Virus record (IMG/VR): IMGVR_UViG_3300030685_000042
Location: 1 to 44,560 of that record
DNA length: 44,560 nt
Source of the DNA: a virus
Strand: one strand, 5' to 3'
In this document: positions 11,301 to 20,515 of the stretch, one piece after another
How positions within the stretch are numbered: position 1 is the first letter of the stretch
How the letters are laid out: each line of letters begins with the position of its first letter
Program-made: the position numbers and the translations under genes
The notes under the pieces: model-generated
What the model saw: only the letters and a program-made list of their open reading frames with translations
The model's database searches: none
Told to the model about the DNA's origin: nothing

Positions 11301-14300
11301 AAAAGGAGTACAAAGACTCAAAGAACGCACCATTTACCGAAGACGCTAAAATTCAAATGACCACCGGAAAGCCAGAGCAGTTAAATCTTGAGTTTCCGGC
11401 TAAATTAGCAGAATCTCAGAAATGGACTAAAAATAGAATGTCCAGATCTACTGTAAATGCAATCGGGTCTATAGCCAATAAAATTAAAAATAGATTTGGT
11501 ATAGATTTCCAAATAGTTTCAATGGAAGAAGGAATTAGATTATATAATCTTAATACTTCTACAAATAAGCAAATTAAGAGAGGTGATTTATTACTTGGAT
11601 TCTACGACCCTCAGAAGAACACTGCATATCTAATAGGTAGTCGATTAAACAGAAATACTACAGTTCATGAAATGTTTGGTCACCCATTCTTGGAGATTAT
11701 AAAAGCTACTCCTGAATTGAAGTACATTTACAATCAATTAGCATTAGAGACAGTCCGTCACTACAAAGAGCTGGCTGAAATAAACTCTATTTACAAACAA
11801 TTTGCAGATGCTGAAAGATTAGACGAGTCCATTATACATGCATTAGAAGGGAAGATTAGTGAAAAGACTACTCCTCCTGGACTAAGAAGTGCAATTCATG
11901 ATTTCTGGAAAGCTATTACAGACTTCTTTAAGAAGTTGTTTAGTAAAAGAGATTTTGTTGAAGAGATTAGACCTGATGCTACATTAGAAAGACTTGCAGA
12001 TTGGTTATTGTATGGTGAAGATCAACTTAGTTTAGTTGGTGGAAAACAAAGAACTATGATGGAATCTGAAATCAATCAGGTTCTGGACAAATTAGATCCT
12101 AAGAGATTGGGCGAGTTTACTCAAAGAAAGATAACTTTGAATGAAGCTGTCAAATTTAACAATGACGTTACTGGCGAGTTGGCCAGAGAGGCTATGGTTA
12201 ATGATGGAGTATACGATATGGAGTATATACGTGCAAATGTATTGTCTAAATTGACCAATGTTAATTTTGGAACTAAATCCATAGAATATGCTAGCGGCAA
12301 TCAAATGGCTACATTCGAGTACAATGATATGGGTAATTCTATACTTATAACTGACATTTCTATAAAAGATAAGTCTAGTAGAGTAGATATACCATTCATA
12401 GTTCTGTCTATTGTTAACTCACTAGATAGAACAAATCACAATGAAGTGCTACTTAGAATTGACAAAGATACTAAAGCATATGAAGCATTGACCCAAGTAA
12501 TAAAAGAAGACGCCATATCCTGGAAATCCGTGGATGGAGATAATTATTTAGTATTCAGTCAAGATAATAATAGGATAGCCAACATGGCCGCTCTTGGAAG
12601 AAAGTCTAGACTTAGAAAAGCTGCTGCTTCTATAGTAATACCTGGTGCTACTAGCAAAGAGACTTCAATGCCTACTAGTGATGAGACCATGTTAAGCAAT
12701 GCTGAAACGTTGATGCACGATATTAAGGTTGGTTTGAATGTTCGATTAAAAACTCTTGAGAGAAATAAGAATATAGATGCCAATACGAAGGATGAGATTA
12801 GCAGGCTAGTTAAATCATTGGAGAATAATAACGTAGCCACCAATGCAGTTAACTTTATTAAGTTCGCTAGCATAGATGTTTCTAAATCTGCAGAAAGATT
12901 AGAGAATATGTTTAATGCCATGAAAAATGGAGAGGACATATCTAACTCTGATGTTAACTATATTGAGAAATACTTCTTGCCATTGTACGAAAAGACAATG
13001 ACTTCTATCCATGAGATATATCAAGCCAAGGACTATGGTATATTTAAAGGATTATCTGCTCATGTTATAAACGACCTCATACACAGAGTTTCTGAGGTAA
13101 ATAAGACTGTTGATGATATGAATAGAATTGTTAATATCATAATTGACAAGAATTCTACTAAATTATTCTCAGATATCGCAGATGATGCAGAATCTCCTAC
13201 GATGAAAGACGTACTTATGAGAAGTAGAGAGGTCTCTTCAGACTTACCTGCGCTTGGAGTATTCTTTGGTAGTATGGATGACAAGAAATCTGAGCATTTA
13301 AGAGCCTTAGATAAGCTAGTTGTTGATGTTCAGACTCAAGTTACTAAAATAGTAGCTACTGATGGAACGCTATCGGATCTTGCAAATTCATTTACGCATC
13401 TGAAAGGAATAAACCCAACTACTACTTATAAGGAATTCATGGAGCACGTTGATGGTAAGGCCACTGGATATGCTACTTCTGATTTACTTAGAGGTCAGTT
13501 CAATAAGGACCTTGCTAATTTTAGAAAAGAACTTGCTAAGAAATATGGATTAGTTGGTGAATATACTACTCCTACTGATTTAGCTGAGTATAAGAAATAT
13601 ATAGAGGAATTAGATGACTGGAAATCAGAACATGCAGAAAGAATGTTTATGCCAGAATATTATGAGGCAAAGAAGGTTCTATCATCTGAAGCTGCTGAAG
13701 CCCTGCATGAGGCAAAAGAAAATCTAGCTTCATTTGGATTAGCATTTAAAAATGAGGAAGGATTCTTGGATACAAGACTTATGACTCCTGCTGAATTAAA
13801 TGCATATCATGAACTTAGAAGACTAAAGAATAATCTTACTTCTATCGTATATCTGAATGGTGAAGAGAAGATGCCTGGTGGATTAGATAGACAGATTGCT
13901 AATGAAATATCTGAATTCTATAAGAAAATCAATAAAGGTATTGACTATCAGACTAGAAATGAGTTATTTGATAAGACATATAAAGAAGTATTAAAAAACA
14001 TGTCTGCTGAGGATGCTGATCTTTGGTGGAAACAAAATACTAAAATATCATTTGAACAGAAATTCTGGGATCAATTGACCTCAATGGAAAAGAATCCTCA
14101 GATACCTGTATATGACGACTTGTATGAGAAGAGAAAGGCAATTCTAAACTTATATAGAAATCAGGATACTGGTGAGGTTCCAGCTCAATTATTAGAATCT
14201 ATTAGAAATACAAAAGGAGAAACTCTTGCAGAGACTGTTAAGAAGCTTGATTTGGCTATGACTAATGCGAGACTTCAATATCCTCCAAAGCCTGGATTAG

Positions 14301-16822
14301 GGTTCAAGGATATAGCTAAGATTGAGCCATCTGACGAATATAAGAAGCTATTGAGATCGGTGGCTAATGAGGCATTAACAAATCCTCAGGCCATGATAGA
14401 CTTCGATAGAAGAACTACATATGTAGATTCTAATGGATATAGACAATTATACTCTCATTGGACTAAGCTTATGCCTAAGGATGCTAGTATGATATTTAGT
14501 GAACCTAATTCTTTGTGGTCTGAAATGGATCCTCAGTCTGAATATATCAATAAGAACTTTGATATAGATGAGTCGGAAGAAGGAATGGTTCCAAGAAGAG
14601 ACAAGTATGACAATTCTCATGCATATAATAGAATGCGTAACAACCCTTCTAAAAGAGATTTCCATGATAAATTGATATCCGCATACGAAAAGGCTAATTC
14701 TAACTATGACTATATACAAAGACCGTCTAAATACAGACTGGCGCAGATTCCTGGAAAGTTCTTCGAAAGAGTAACTAAAGGAGATAGATTCTTGTCTGGA
14801 CTTATAGAAGCATTGAAGGATCAGGTTAGATGGAGACCATATGACTATATAGATGGAGATTACGACACTAAAGGAAACTATGGAGTTGACGGAAGTAAGG
14901 TAAGGTTTGTTCCTACTAAATATAGACAGATGCTTGATGATAGGGATTCAATATCTAGAGATTTACTTGGAGCTTTCGAAGAATATTATAAAGCTGCGGT
15001 TAACTTTAGTGAAATGTCTAAGCATGCAGACGACATAGAGACTATGTTGAGTGCTATTAAGAGACTGTCAGTAAAGGATAGTAAAAATAAAGAGATAAAA
15101 GGACCTGGTCAAAGCAATATATATAATAGAGCTCAGAACTTTGTCTCGAATACTGTTTATGGAGATCAAATGGCTAACCAATATGGAATGAAAGTTCTTA
15201 AAGGTACTAGGTCTATATCAATGGCTAAACCAGTAAGAGGGTTTGTGAACTATGTAAGGAAGCTTGTATTGTCAATGAACGTCCCTTCTATTGTTGGTAA
15301 CTTTACCGCTTCAGCTGTGAATTTAAAAACAGAGGCTGTATGTGGAATATGGTTGAATAATGGTGGATTAAACAAAGGAATGAGGGAACTAGCATTAGCA
15401 CTTCCTAGTTTGGTCACTTCCGATTTGCATTCTTATTCTAACAATAAGCTAATAACGTTCATGAGAGCTCTTGAGGTAACTAAATCTCAGCACAGGGATA
15501 TGCAGAATTTGCATGGACTATCGTTTACAAAGAACTTATTATCCAACTTCCATTACGGACCATATACTGCTGGTGACTTGGCTGTAAAAGGACCTATGAT
15601 GGTAGGAGTATTAAGTAACTTTAAAATGTTTGAAGATAAATTCTATTCTAGAGAGCAATTCATAAAAGAAAGGTTCCCAGGAAAGAGATCTGAAGGAGAA
15701 TTAGTATTTGATGCTATGGACAATAATATGTACGATGCATTTGAAGTAAAGGATGGCAATTTGAAGATTAAACAAGCCTATGCGGGAGCCATGGACGAAA
15801 GAACATGGAATTATGCAGCAAATGTAATTCATAGTTTAGGAAGTAAGTTAGACGGAACATTAACTCATGCAGATAAGAGTGCTTTGCACGCAGATGCATT
15901 TGGATCGGCATTTACCTTAAATAAAGGCTGGATGCAGGTTGCAATTAGACAGAGACTATCTTCTAAAAAATGGAATTATAGACTAAAGCAAATGACTGCT
16001 GGTAATCTTAGAAATCCAAAAACTTCAACTAAGATCTTAATGAGCTTTTTAGCCGAAAAATTAGGAGAGCTTGGAAAATTTAAATTGCTTCATTTAACTA
16101 AAATGAATGGAATGCAAGACAGTTTTGAGCCAAATGAATTGTATAACTTTAGAAAAACCTTGACTGACGTATTAATGTTGATTGCAGTATCTGCGGCCAC
16201 ACTATTTGCTGGAACAATGACTGGCGGTTCGGATGACGACAAAAAAAGGTCTTGGGCTATGTTCCTGTATGTAATGATTATGAGAACGAACATGGAGCTT
16301 GGATCTACATTATCTGCGGTTGACGCAATAGGCCTGATTCAGAATACCACTACCGTTCAAGGTCCAATCACGGAACTAAAGGAAATATCAGATGGTATAT
16401 TTGACGGAACATTGTTTACTCAGGACGTGCAATCTGGTAGATATATGTATATTCCTAAATGGAAGAAATCACTTATTAAACTTACTCCAGGATATAGAAA
16501 CTATTTCCAGAATTTTGTTAAGCCAGATTTAAAAGCAAATGCTTATTTTATGAGTAAAAATATGTCGGGTATCTACGATTTAACTCAAGGCGTATGGAAT
16601 CTTATAGATCCTGTCAAGAGCAATAAAAATGAGATAAAAGACTTAGAATATCAGAAATTCGAGAACAAAAAAATGATAGACAAGAGTGAAAATACTTATA
16701 AACCACTTGGATATAAAGAAACTGAGCAAGATAAGAGAGATACTAGAATCAACAAAAGGAAAAAAGCAATGAAGTCTCGCGGAATCAATATGAAGATAAA
16801 ACATTTGAAGAAAGAGGAATAA
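8360..16822 (+). CDS. Giant multidomain virion/ejected protein with two zinc-peptidase-like motifs
   Basis: ATG at 8360, 21 bases after the polymerase stop; 2,820 residues. Visible landmarks are a WCTS motif near residue 439; HEVAH at residues 747-751 (10598-10612), the HExxH signature of zincin metallopeptidases; a second motif HEMFGHPF starting at residue 1103; long charged, helix-rich stretches through the middle; a hydrophobic segment around residues 2605-2625 followed by another near 2640; and a very basic C-terminus (RINKRKKAMKSR). Size, position after the polymerase and mixed enzymatic modules fit the cargo or internal virion proteins of crAss-like phages and the broader class of phage polyvalent proteins that enter the host with DNA. 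The hydrophobic segments could help cross the membrane. Which substrates the zincin modules cut, and whether the second motif is catalytic, cannot be told. The gene ends just before a convergent terminator. Confidence 0.75.
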   Translation: MNCVNINSKDFKGLLKETGLPSLLLETRVAQYQDENGIDSWPSADDVRSSRLTHTDKVRKEINSKLPSEVANSINIVDKVPNEILGRDDLYLSIKGLLEDKGITDPLLINWVGINKDVIGNIKTIRDSEHLQELVQSSYDKKSNKSNYEEFKTNKVASDSFDEWVEALEKYPLVFRDIILSHATKYITKVDRESKYVLSLSKVALTNTYGTLVNKPHEANRLGKIYDEEALKSTSDAVDHEPSASGNGYWVHVPMTPSDSEMEFESYSDLKKAIVGLEAKVNRIEELKSAPPKFYKQEPSLTGEAVNEYGFNDYSYVRVESTYSRSGNGYESELGRGYEGYYIHGYNTDKRKNLDTKILAISKEQAEKIWSDELARYPNSKYDAHDSNEILNLPVFILELNNLKRYLANTSEESWSKRNDIFNENVSLLKKLSPSTWCTSGSMTKHYVRNYDNYLLIVNGVTVVGIEASDETNENGKINVNEVTSRNNNGIASIDHLDDTLAFFEKHNLDPDNSTIKSAQNKKDLGKNDKDVSRDNDYDENDFWGDQEFNMDHDHNYEPDYDPEQEMYDYAKSNIDNFILENHINNAREFLNANPSRVIFEGLVYYAPEYLQTNDEVQAYVGATIEPHNIIYAGVGTDYRDNIVRYILNNYPKMYEYLGAEEKLNPEYKDLYDSFLERQEAAIEAERVRVANLTPEEREMENVINRNLPFSKTNNNSIQGYYDPKTDKVIVVAENTPVNESSKVAIHEVAHRGMIRMARELGGTEELHTALISSKKQLMEKLPDLLKRTGHNTLDELMTDYGFNPESKEGELKLLMELSARWSETLIDKPKPSWWKKLLGSIKNWLKKFANITLSESQVDELVGGFVKYGSKENVESIKDSQTINGVAVSKSIDAIYQRNLNKIQTGVDSLNKEYENKPIFQKDYLRLSKEYNDIDGKNSVSRIEIYKVYNPSAEYGNPSDVYVRFKAKDWANREAYDAAEKEYKDSKNAPFTEDAKIQMTTGKPEQLNLEFPAKLAESQKWTKNRMSRSTVNAIGSIANKIKNRFGIDFQIVSMEEGIRLYNLNTSTNKQIKRGDLLLGFYDPQKNTAYLIGSRLNRNTTVHEMFGHPFLEIIKATPELKYIYNQLALETVRHYKELAEINSIYKQFADAERLDESIIHALEGKISEKTTPPGLRSAIHDFWKAITDFFKKLFSKRDFVEEIRPDATLERLADWLLYGEDQLSLVGGKQRTMMESEINQVLDKLDPKRLGEFTQRKITLNEAVKFNNDVTGELAREAMVNDGVYDMEYIRANVLSKLTNVNFGTKSIEYASGNQMATFEYNDMGNSILITDISIKDKSSRVDIPFIVLSIVNSLDRTNHNEVLLRIDKDTKAYEALTQVIKEDAISWKSVDGDNYLVFSQDNNRIANMAALGRKSRLRKAAASIVIPGATSKETSMPTSDETMLSNAETLMHDIKVGLNVRLKTLERNKNIDANTKDEISRLVKSLENNNVATNAVNFIKFASIDVSKSAERLENMFNAMKNGEDISNSDVNYIEKYFLPLYEKTMTSIHEIYQAKDYGIFKGLSAHVINDLIHRVSEVNKTVDDMNRIVNIIIDKNSTKLFSDIADDAESPTMKDVLMRSREVSSDLPALGVFFGSMDDKKSEHLRALDKLVVDVQTQVTKIVATDGTLSDLANSFTHLKGINPTTTYKEFMEHVDGKATGYATSDLLRGQFNKDLANFRKELAKKYGLVGEYTTPTDLAEYKKYIEELDDWKSEHAERMFMPEYYEAKKVLSSEAAEALHEAKENLASFGLAFKNEEGFLDTRLMTPAELNAYHELRRLKNNLTSIVYLNGEEKMPGGLDRQIANEISEFYKKINKGIDYQTRNELFDKTYKEVLKNMSAEDADLWWKQNTKISFEQKFWDQLTSMEKNPQIPVYDDLYEKRKAILNLYRNQDTGEVPAQLLESIRNTKGETLAETVKKLDLAMTNARLQYPPKPGLGFKDIAKIEPSDEYKKLLRSVANEALTNPQAMIDFDRRTTYVDSNGYRQLYSHWTKLMPKDASMIFSEPNSLWSEMDPQSEYINKNFDIDESEEGMVPRRDKYDNSHAYNRMRNNPSKRDFHDKLISAYEKANSNYDYIQRPSKYRLAQIPGKFFERVTKGDRFLSGLIEALKDQVRWRPYDYIDGDYDTKGNYGVDGSKVRFVPTKYRQMLDDRDSISRDLLGAFEEYYKAAVNFSEMSKHADDIETMLSAIKRLSVKDSKNKEIKGPGQSNIYNRAQNFVSNTVYGDQMANQYGMKVLKGTRSISMAKPVRGFVNYVRKLVLSMNVPSIVGNFTASAVNLKTEAVCGIWLNNGGLNKGMRELALALPSLVTSDLHSYSNNKLITFMRALEVTKSQHRDMQNLHGLSFTKNLLSNFHYGPYTAGDLAVKGPMMVGVLSNFKMFEDKFYSREQFIKERFPGKRSEGELVFDAMDNNMYDAFEVKDGNLKIKQAYAGAMDERTWNYAANVIHSLGSKLDGTLTHADKSALHADAFGSAFTLNKGWMQVAIRQRLSSKKWNYRLKQMTAGNLRNPKTSTKILMSFLAEKLGELGKFKLLHLTKMNGMQDSFEPNELYNFRKTLTDVLMLIAVSAATLFAGTMTGGSDDDKKRSWAMFLYVMIMRTNMELGSTLSAVDAIGLIQNTTTVQGPITELKEISDGIFDGTLFTQDVQSGRYMYIPKWKKSLIKLTPGYRNYFQNFVKPDLKANAYFMSKNMSGIYDLTQGVWNLIDPVKSNKNEIKDLEYQKFENKKMIDKSENTYKPLGYKETEQDKRDTRINKRKKAMKSRGINMKIKHLKKEE

Positions 16823-16876
16823 TCGTGGTTTATGCTGCAAGGAGTTGAAAGCGAAAGCAAAAAAACAACAAAGTAT

Positions 16877-16914
16877 AAAAGCCGGTGCATATTAATTTAT
16901 GTATCGGCTTTTTC
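16877..16914. terminator. Bidirectional intrinsic terminator between convergent gene blocks
   Basis: An imperfect long stem with left arm AAAAGCCGGTGCATA, right arm TATGTATCGGCTTTTT and loop TTAATT sits between the plus-strand giant gene (stop 16822) and the minus-strand gene ending at 16917. An A-run on the left and a T-run on the right mean it has the hairpin-plus-U-tract form in both directions. Confidence 0.85.
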
Positions 16915-16916
16915 TT

Positions 16917-17453
16917 TTAATCCCAATCGCTTCTCAGTGAAAAGTTAGTAACGTATTGCTTTCCTTCTTCTTCGTCCTCTAGGTAATCCTCTTCTGGTAG
17001 TATCTCTTTCGAAATATCCATTTTTGGATTTACATATAGTGTGTCGAATAGGATAGAATTTACAGGCATATCCCAAAACTTCAGTATTTTTACTTTTATT
17101 TCTGGCGCCAAATTGAACGCTTTATTTTTAAGTATTAATTCTAAACTTGAGCTATATTCCTCTGCTATTCTTAAAGCATATGATTTTACATATATTCCTG
17201 ATAGTTGGTATGACGAAATCTTTTCGAGCTCTGACTTGTCTTTAATAGTTGCGACTTCTCTTTCCCTAAATAGCAGTGTATCAAATACTATGTGTATATG
17301 ATTGTCTAAATAAGGCTTGTTAATGTCGTAATGAAATGCATTTACTAAAGCTTTTGAATATCCTTCTAAATAGTCCTCTGCTCTTTTGTCCTCTATTGAT
17401 ACCAATGGCAGCAATAGAAACAAGGATAGATTGTATTCTTCTTTAATATTCAT
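16917..17453 (-). CDS. Hypothetical protein, last gene of the minus-strand block
   Basis: 178 residues from ATG at 17453. I do not recognise the family. The N-terminal half is helix-rich (SLFLLLPLVSIEDKRAEDYL), and the C-terminus is acidic (EEDYLEDEEEGK) before a short tail ending in SDWD. No signal peptide, cysteine cluster or catalytic motif stands out. The start codon overlaps the end of the upstream PD-(D/E)XK nuclease gene by 11 bases, so the two are probably translated from one message and may act together, for example as nuclease and partner protein. The stop lies directly beside the convergent terminator, making this the distal gene of the leftward transcription unit. Confidence 0.75.
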   Translation of the reverse strand: MNIKEEYNLSLFLLLPLVSIEDKRAEDYLEGYSKALVNAFHYDINKPYLDNHIHIVFDTLLFREREVATIKDKSELEKISSYQLSGIYVKSYALRIAEEYSSSLELILKNKAFNLAPEIKVKILKFWDMPVNSILFDTLYVNPKMDISKEILPEEDYLEDEEEGKQYVTNFSLRSDWD

Positions 17454-18444
17454 TTAGTAATGATTCTACACCATCACCTTCGTAGTATTCTCTCGTGTAA
17501 TCCCACATATTTTGACTGTTATGCCAATCAATTTCTGCTAAGATTTGTAATATTTGTTCTGATTTGTTAGTAATAACTGAGTCTGGTACGCTAAACACTC
17601 TACATGCACAGTTTCCATTATTTTGAATGGCTACTATGTTTGTTTCATGTTTGTAGTCGAATATATCAATATGTAATTCGTTAGTAAAGTACCAGTAAAT
17701 TGCAGCCCAATAGAATGCCATTTGTCTTCCATAGTCGTATTCATTAAATGATTTTGCAAATGCGTTAACATCTGCAGTGGTCTTAATGTCTACTAATTTG
17801 ACTATTTTGTTTTCATGGTCTATTATCAGTCTGTCAATTAAGGATTTACATTGTATGGTGTTTCCACTTTTCAATGTTATATCCCAATTTATGTGAAATT
17901 CATTATGAGCTTCAAACTTCGGTGAATTCCCGTTATTAAATAAGAGTTCGCTTGCCTTCTTATGAAGTTGAACGTTCTCTTTTGTTTTCTTTAATGAATT
18001 CAGTGCCGACCATGTGATTGTAGTTCCAGAGTTGCCCCCGGCTCGTAACCACTTAATATACGACTTCAATTTTAAGGCCATTTCTAGCCCTTTCTTGCCT
18101 ATCTCTTCTTCAGGTCTACCATTTGTACTATAACTATCTTTAAATGCCTCAGAAGCCTTTAAAATGGCTGTGGGGGCTATGCTAGCTATGTATTCCTGGC
18201 AGAATTTTTTCTGTTGAGGGGAAGTAGGTGTTTCGAAGTTTAATATCTTATATGTCTTCTTAAATTCATCTGGTTGAAGCAAGTACATATGGGTCATTGT
18301 CCCATTCTCCATTGCTTTCGTTGCTGTGAAGACTTCTTTACCATCTATCATATCCTTGAAGTATCTTGGACTTGCTAAAAACCACCCTAATGAGCTATTG
18401 CTCACTCTGGAATTGTCTTCGTAATATGGTATAGTTATATTCAT
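17443..18444 (-). CDS. PD-(D/E)XK nuclease, RecE/exonuclease VIII-like
   Basis: 333 residues from ATG at 18444. An N-terminal GTMTH motif (His52), followed by LLQPDEF, matches the conserved start of phage RecE/DUF3799-type nucleases. Candidate catalytic residues are Glu178/Glu182, Asp204 (in SLIDRL), the D-I-K of LVDIKTT (Asp219, Lys221) and Gln241 in GRQMAFYW, the usual E-D-(D/E)xK-Q order of this fold. Such enzymes degrade one strand of double-stranded DNA ends to give single-stranded tails for annealing or recombination. The Sak4-like ATPase and SSB-like gene in the same block fit that role. The downstream gene overlaps by 11 bases; the upstream gap to the coiled-coil gene is 4 bases. I infer a recombination or replication-associated exonuclease rather than a restriction enzyme. 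Confidence 0.85.
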   Translation of the reverse strand: MNITIPYYEDNSRVSNSSLGWFLASPRYFKDMIDGKEVFTATKAMENGTMTHMYLLQPDEFKKTYKILNFETPTSPQQKKFCQEYIASIAPTAILKASEAFKDSYSTNGRPEEEIGKKGLEMALKLKSYIKWLRAGGNSGTTITWSALNSLKKTKENVQLHKKASELLFNNGNSPKFEAHNEFHINWDITLKSGNTIQCKSLIDRLIIDHENKIVKLVDIKTTADVNAFAKSFNEYDYGRQMAFYWAAIYWYFTNELHIDIFDYKHETNIVAIQNNGNCACRVFSVPDSVITNKSEQILQILAEIDWHNSQNMWDYTREYYEGDGVESLLNEY

Positions 18445-18448
18445 CTTC

Positions 18449-18862
18449 TTATTTAATTATTTCTACTTTATTTCCAAGCTTCGAAGTTAAATCTTCTATG
18501 ATTTTTGTCAAACGTTTAATTTCATTCAATCTGCTGTCTGCAATTAATTCTAACGCGATTCGTTTTTCTCCTAATACTGCAGAGGATTCTTTTAGTAATA
18601 CTTCTTTGATCTTTAAATCTGCATCAAATACTTGTTTTTTCATATCAAGTTCTTTTTGTAAATTCGAATTTTCAAGTCGAAGTTTTTCTCTTTCTCGTTT
18701 CAAATTATCTTCGTAGTATATATTGTCTTTGTCTGACCAAAAATTAGTTTTTCTTTTTTCGAATTCTAATTCTTCTGCCTCTCTATTTAATTTGTACTTC
18801 AGCTCATCTAATTGTTTCTGCAACTTTTTAGATAGGAAATTATATAAAAAATTCTTTTTCAT
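18449..18862 (-). CDS. Small coiled-coil protein
   Basis: 137 residues from ATG at 18862, ending four bases before the nuclease start. Most of the sequence is a predicted coiled coil: repeated Leu, Lys, Glu and Arg with few helix breakers (for example KLQKQLDELKYKLNREAEELEFEKRK, quoted in part: LQKQLDELKYKLNREAEE). The extreme N-terminus (MKKNFLYNFL) is basic and hydrophobic but short for a signal peptide. There is no catalytic motif. Tight coupling to the nuclease gene suggests an accessory or scaffold role in the same process, but this is inference. The start follows an ORF-less structured stretch of about 430 bases, so this may be the first gene of its own message. Confidence 0.7.
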   Translation of the reverse strand: MKKNFLYNFLSKKLQKQLDELKYKLNREAEELEFEKRKTNFWSDKDNIYYEDNLKREREKLRLENSNLQKELDMKKQVFDADLKIKEVLLKESSAVLGEKRIALELIADSRLNEIKRLTKIIEDLTSKLGNKVEIIK

Positions 18863-18874
18863 GTTCTTTGTTTT

Positions 18875-19285
18875 TAAATGTAAATTATAAAGAGTAAAAC
18901 CTGTACATTCACATGCATTTTGTAGTACTCTTTATAAAAATGGCTAACCCTTTTTCAACTTAGTATGCCGTACTAAATATTGTAGACTTTCGTCTTAGTT
19001 ACCTATCCGGGACACACTCCCGGTTCACTAATCGCTATGAGGTATTTTATGGACGCTGTAAACAGTTGGTCACTTAGCTCTGTATCATTGCAAGCAAGCA
19101 TTTATTGAATATCACACATATTGAAATATGTGATTATTTATCTAATATCTGCATCGCTGCTCAACTATACAATTAGTAGCATTGTCAATGTTGTGCTTAA
19201 TAGGCTAGATAATAAAGTTTTAATTTCAAATACTGGATTTGAGTATTAATGTTCTTCATTATCTAATTCGTCTAGATTCATATGA
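18875..19285 (-). ncRNA. ORF-less stretch with strong hairpins, candidate structured RNA
   Basis: About 430 bases between the VWA gene and the coiled-coil gene hold no convincing ORF. Read on the minus strand, there is a long stem with arms ATCACATAT and ATATGTGTGAT (about 19113-19136) and a two-hairpin motif at 18983-19023 that recurs at 30.6 kb. There is also a paired element flanking 18890-18950 (arms around AAAGAGTA and TACTCTTT). The strand is inferred from the flanking genes and from GNRA-type loops that read correctly only on the minus strand. It could be an independent RNA or a long 5' leader of the downstream genes. Confidence 0.5.
18983..19023 (-). repeat. Copy 1 of a covarying two-hairpin RNA motif
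   Basis: On the minus strand: a CCGGGA/TCCCGG hairpin, a short linker containing GGTAACTAAG, then a hairpin GACGAAAGTC with a GAAA tetraloop. The copy at 30569-30610 keeps the linker and the tetraloop but changes both stems with compensating bases. Confidence 0.6.
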
Positions 19286-19294
19286 GTAATATTA

Positions 19295-20515
19295 TTACCC
19301 AATGGTCCAGCTGAATGGTGTTGATTTATTGTTTTCATTGTTATCTCCGTTCTGGAAGATTTGAAATATGTCGGACTTCTTTATTCCGTTCATAGTACTA
19401 TCATCCGTAAATAAAGCAAACTTAATATCTATGTTCTTTTCAGCACATAACTTGTATATCATTGCGGCATTTCGGTCTATTGAACCGTCACCATCAGAAA
19501 TAACAAGTAGATATTGTTTTGCTTTAGTCTTTTTTAATAATTGTAATTTTTGAATTGTGCTTGTTTCCATATCCGTTCCATTTCCTCTAGGGAAAGAATC
19601 AAGGACTTTCTCTTTCAAGTCTTTCTTTGATTTAATAGTCTGAGGTCCATAAGATCCTCCTGGATATAAATTTGTATCCCAGAATGTGTTTTCGAACGTA
19701 ATGTTCATTTTTTCACAATCTTCGTAAATTCTTTCAAGTAATAGATTTCTCCATTTATTGAAACTTGACATACTTGGTGAGAAGTCGATTATAGTATTCA
19801 TAAAGCGATCCGCGGGGACGCTCTGTTTGCAATAAAGTTCTCTGTTAACTATTTTTTTCATTAATAGTCCTCGAGGTTTCACAAATTCAATTGCCGATAC
19901 CTTTTGCAAGTCCGACATCTTTGAAATTGGTTGAAATTTCTTCTTTGTTGCGTCTGAAGTTTTAATCGACTCAAACCATTCTTCTAACTGCTTGTATGCT
20001 GATAATGCTTGCAATGGATTCTCTGGGCCTTCTGGTGGTTTATGGCCACTTCCGCCTTTCGGTTCTTTCTCTTCCATCTGTTTCTTCATTTCTTTTTCAG
20101 TTGGAGCTTCTATAGTAACATCTTTGTACTGATTGTACATTGAAGTTATAGTTTTGTCCAGTATACTTCCCTCTTCGTATTTGGCACCTTGGGCGATTAC
20201 GTCCATAGCTCTAGATACATCCTTAAGGGTTTCACTTGGTTCTCCATCTGGTCCTTTATGAAAAGACGTTTGAGTTTCATATCCTCCGACATTATTATAA
20301 ATACTCGGAAGAACAACTTTATCAAAATTTTGAAGCATAAAATTCGTAGAGGCCTTCTGCGGATTCTTAACTCCTGTTTCTTTTTCTTCGCGAGTCATTC
20401 GGTCTAGTTCCGATTTCATTGCTTTTTTAGTTGAAACTATTTTGAAACATTGTTCTTCTGTGAGATTATATTTTACGTCTGCTAAGCATTGATCATTGTT
20501 ATGACCTGCTATCAT
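19295..20515 (-). CDS. VWA-domain protein, partner of the adjacent MoxR-like ATPase
   Basis: 406 residues from ATG at 20515. The C-terminal half is a von Willebrand A domain with a complete MIDAS: DFSPSMS (Asp244, Ser246, Ser248), Thr314 in GNGTDM and Asp341 in VISDGDG. The N-terminal half is charged and helix-rich, with a low-complexity Lys/Glu/Gly/Pro linker near residues 140-168. The start overlaps the ATPase stop by one base (TAATG), implying coupled translation. A MoxR-type AAA+ ATPase next to a VWA protein is a well-known pairing (as in RavA-ViaA and MoxR systems) that remodels or activates target complexes, often metal-dependent. Inside a phage replication block its target is unknown. 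Identification of the domain is firm; the role is inferred. Confidence 0.85.
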   Translation of the reverse strand: MIAGHNNDQCLADVKYNLTEEQCFKIVSTKKAMKSELDRMTREEKETGVKNPQKASTNFMLQNFDKVVLPSIYNNVGGYETQTSFHKGPDGEPSETLKDVSRAMDVIAQGAKYEEGSILDKTITSMYNQYKDVTIEAPTEKEMKKQMEEKEPKGGSGHKPPEGPENPLQALSAYKQLEEWFESIKTSDATKKKFQPISKMSDLQKVSAIEFVKPRGLLMKKIVNRELYCKQSVPADRFMNTIIDFSPSMSSFNKWRNLLLERIYEDCEKMNITFENTFWDTNLYPGGSYGPQTIKSKKDLKEKVLDSFPRGNGTDMETSTIQKLQLLKKTKAKQYLLVISDGDGSIDRNAAMIYKLCAEKNIDIKFALFTDDSTMNGIKKSDIFQIFQNGDNNENNKSTPFSWTIG

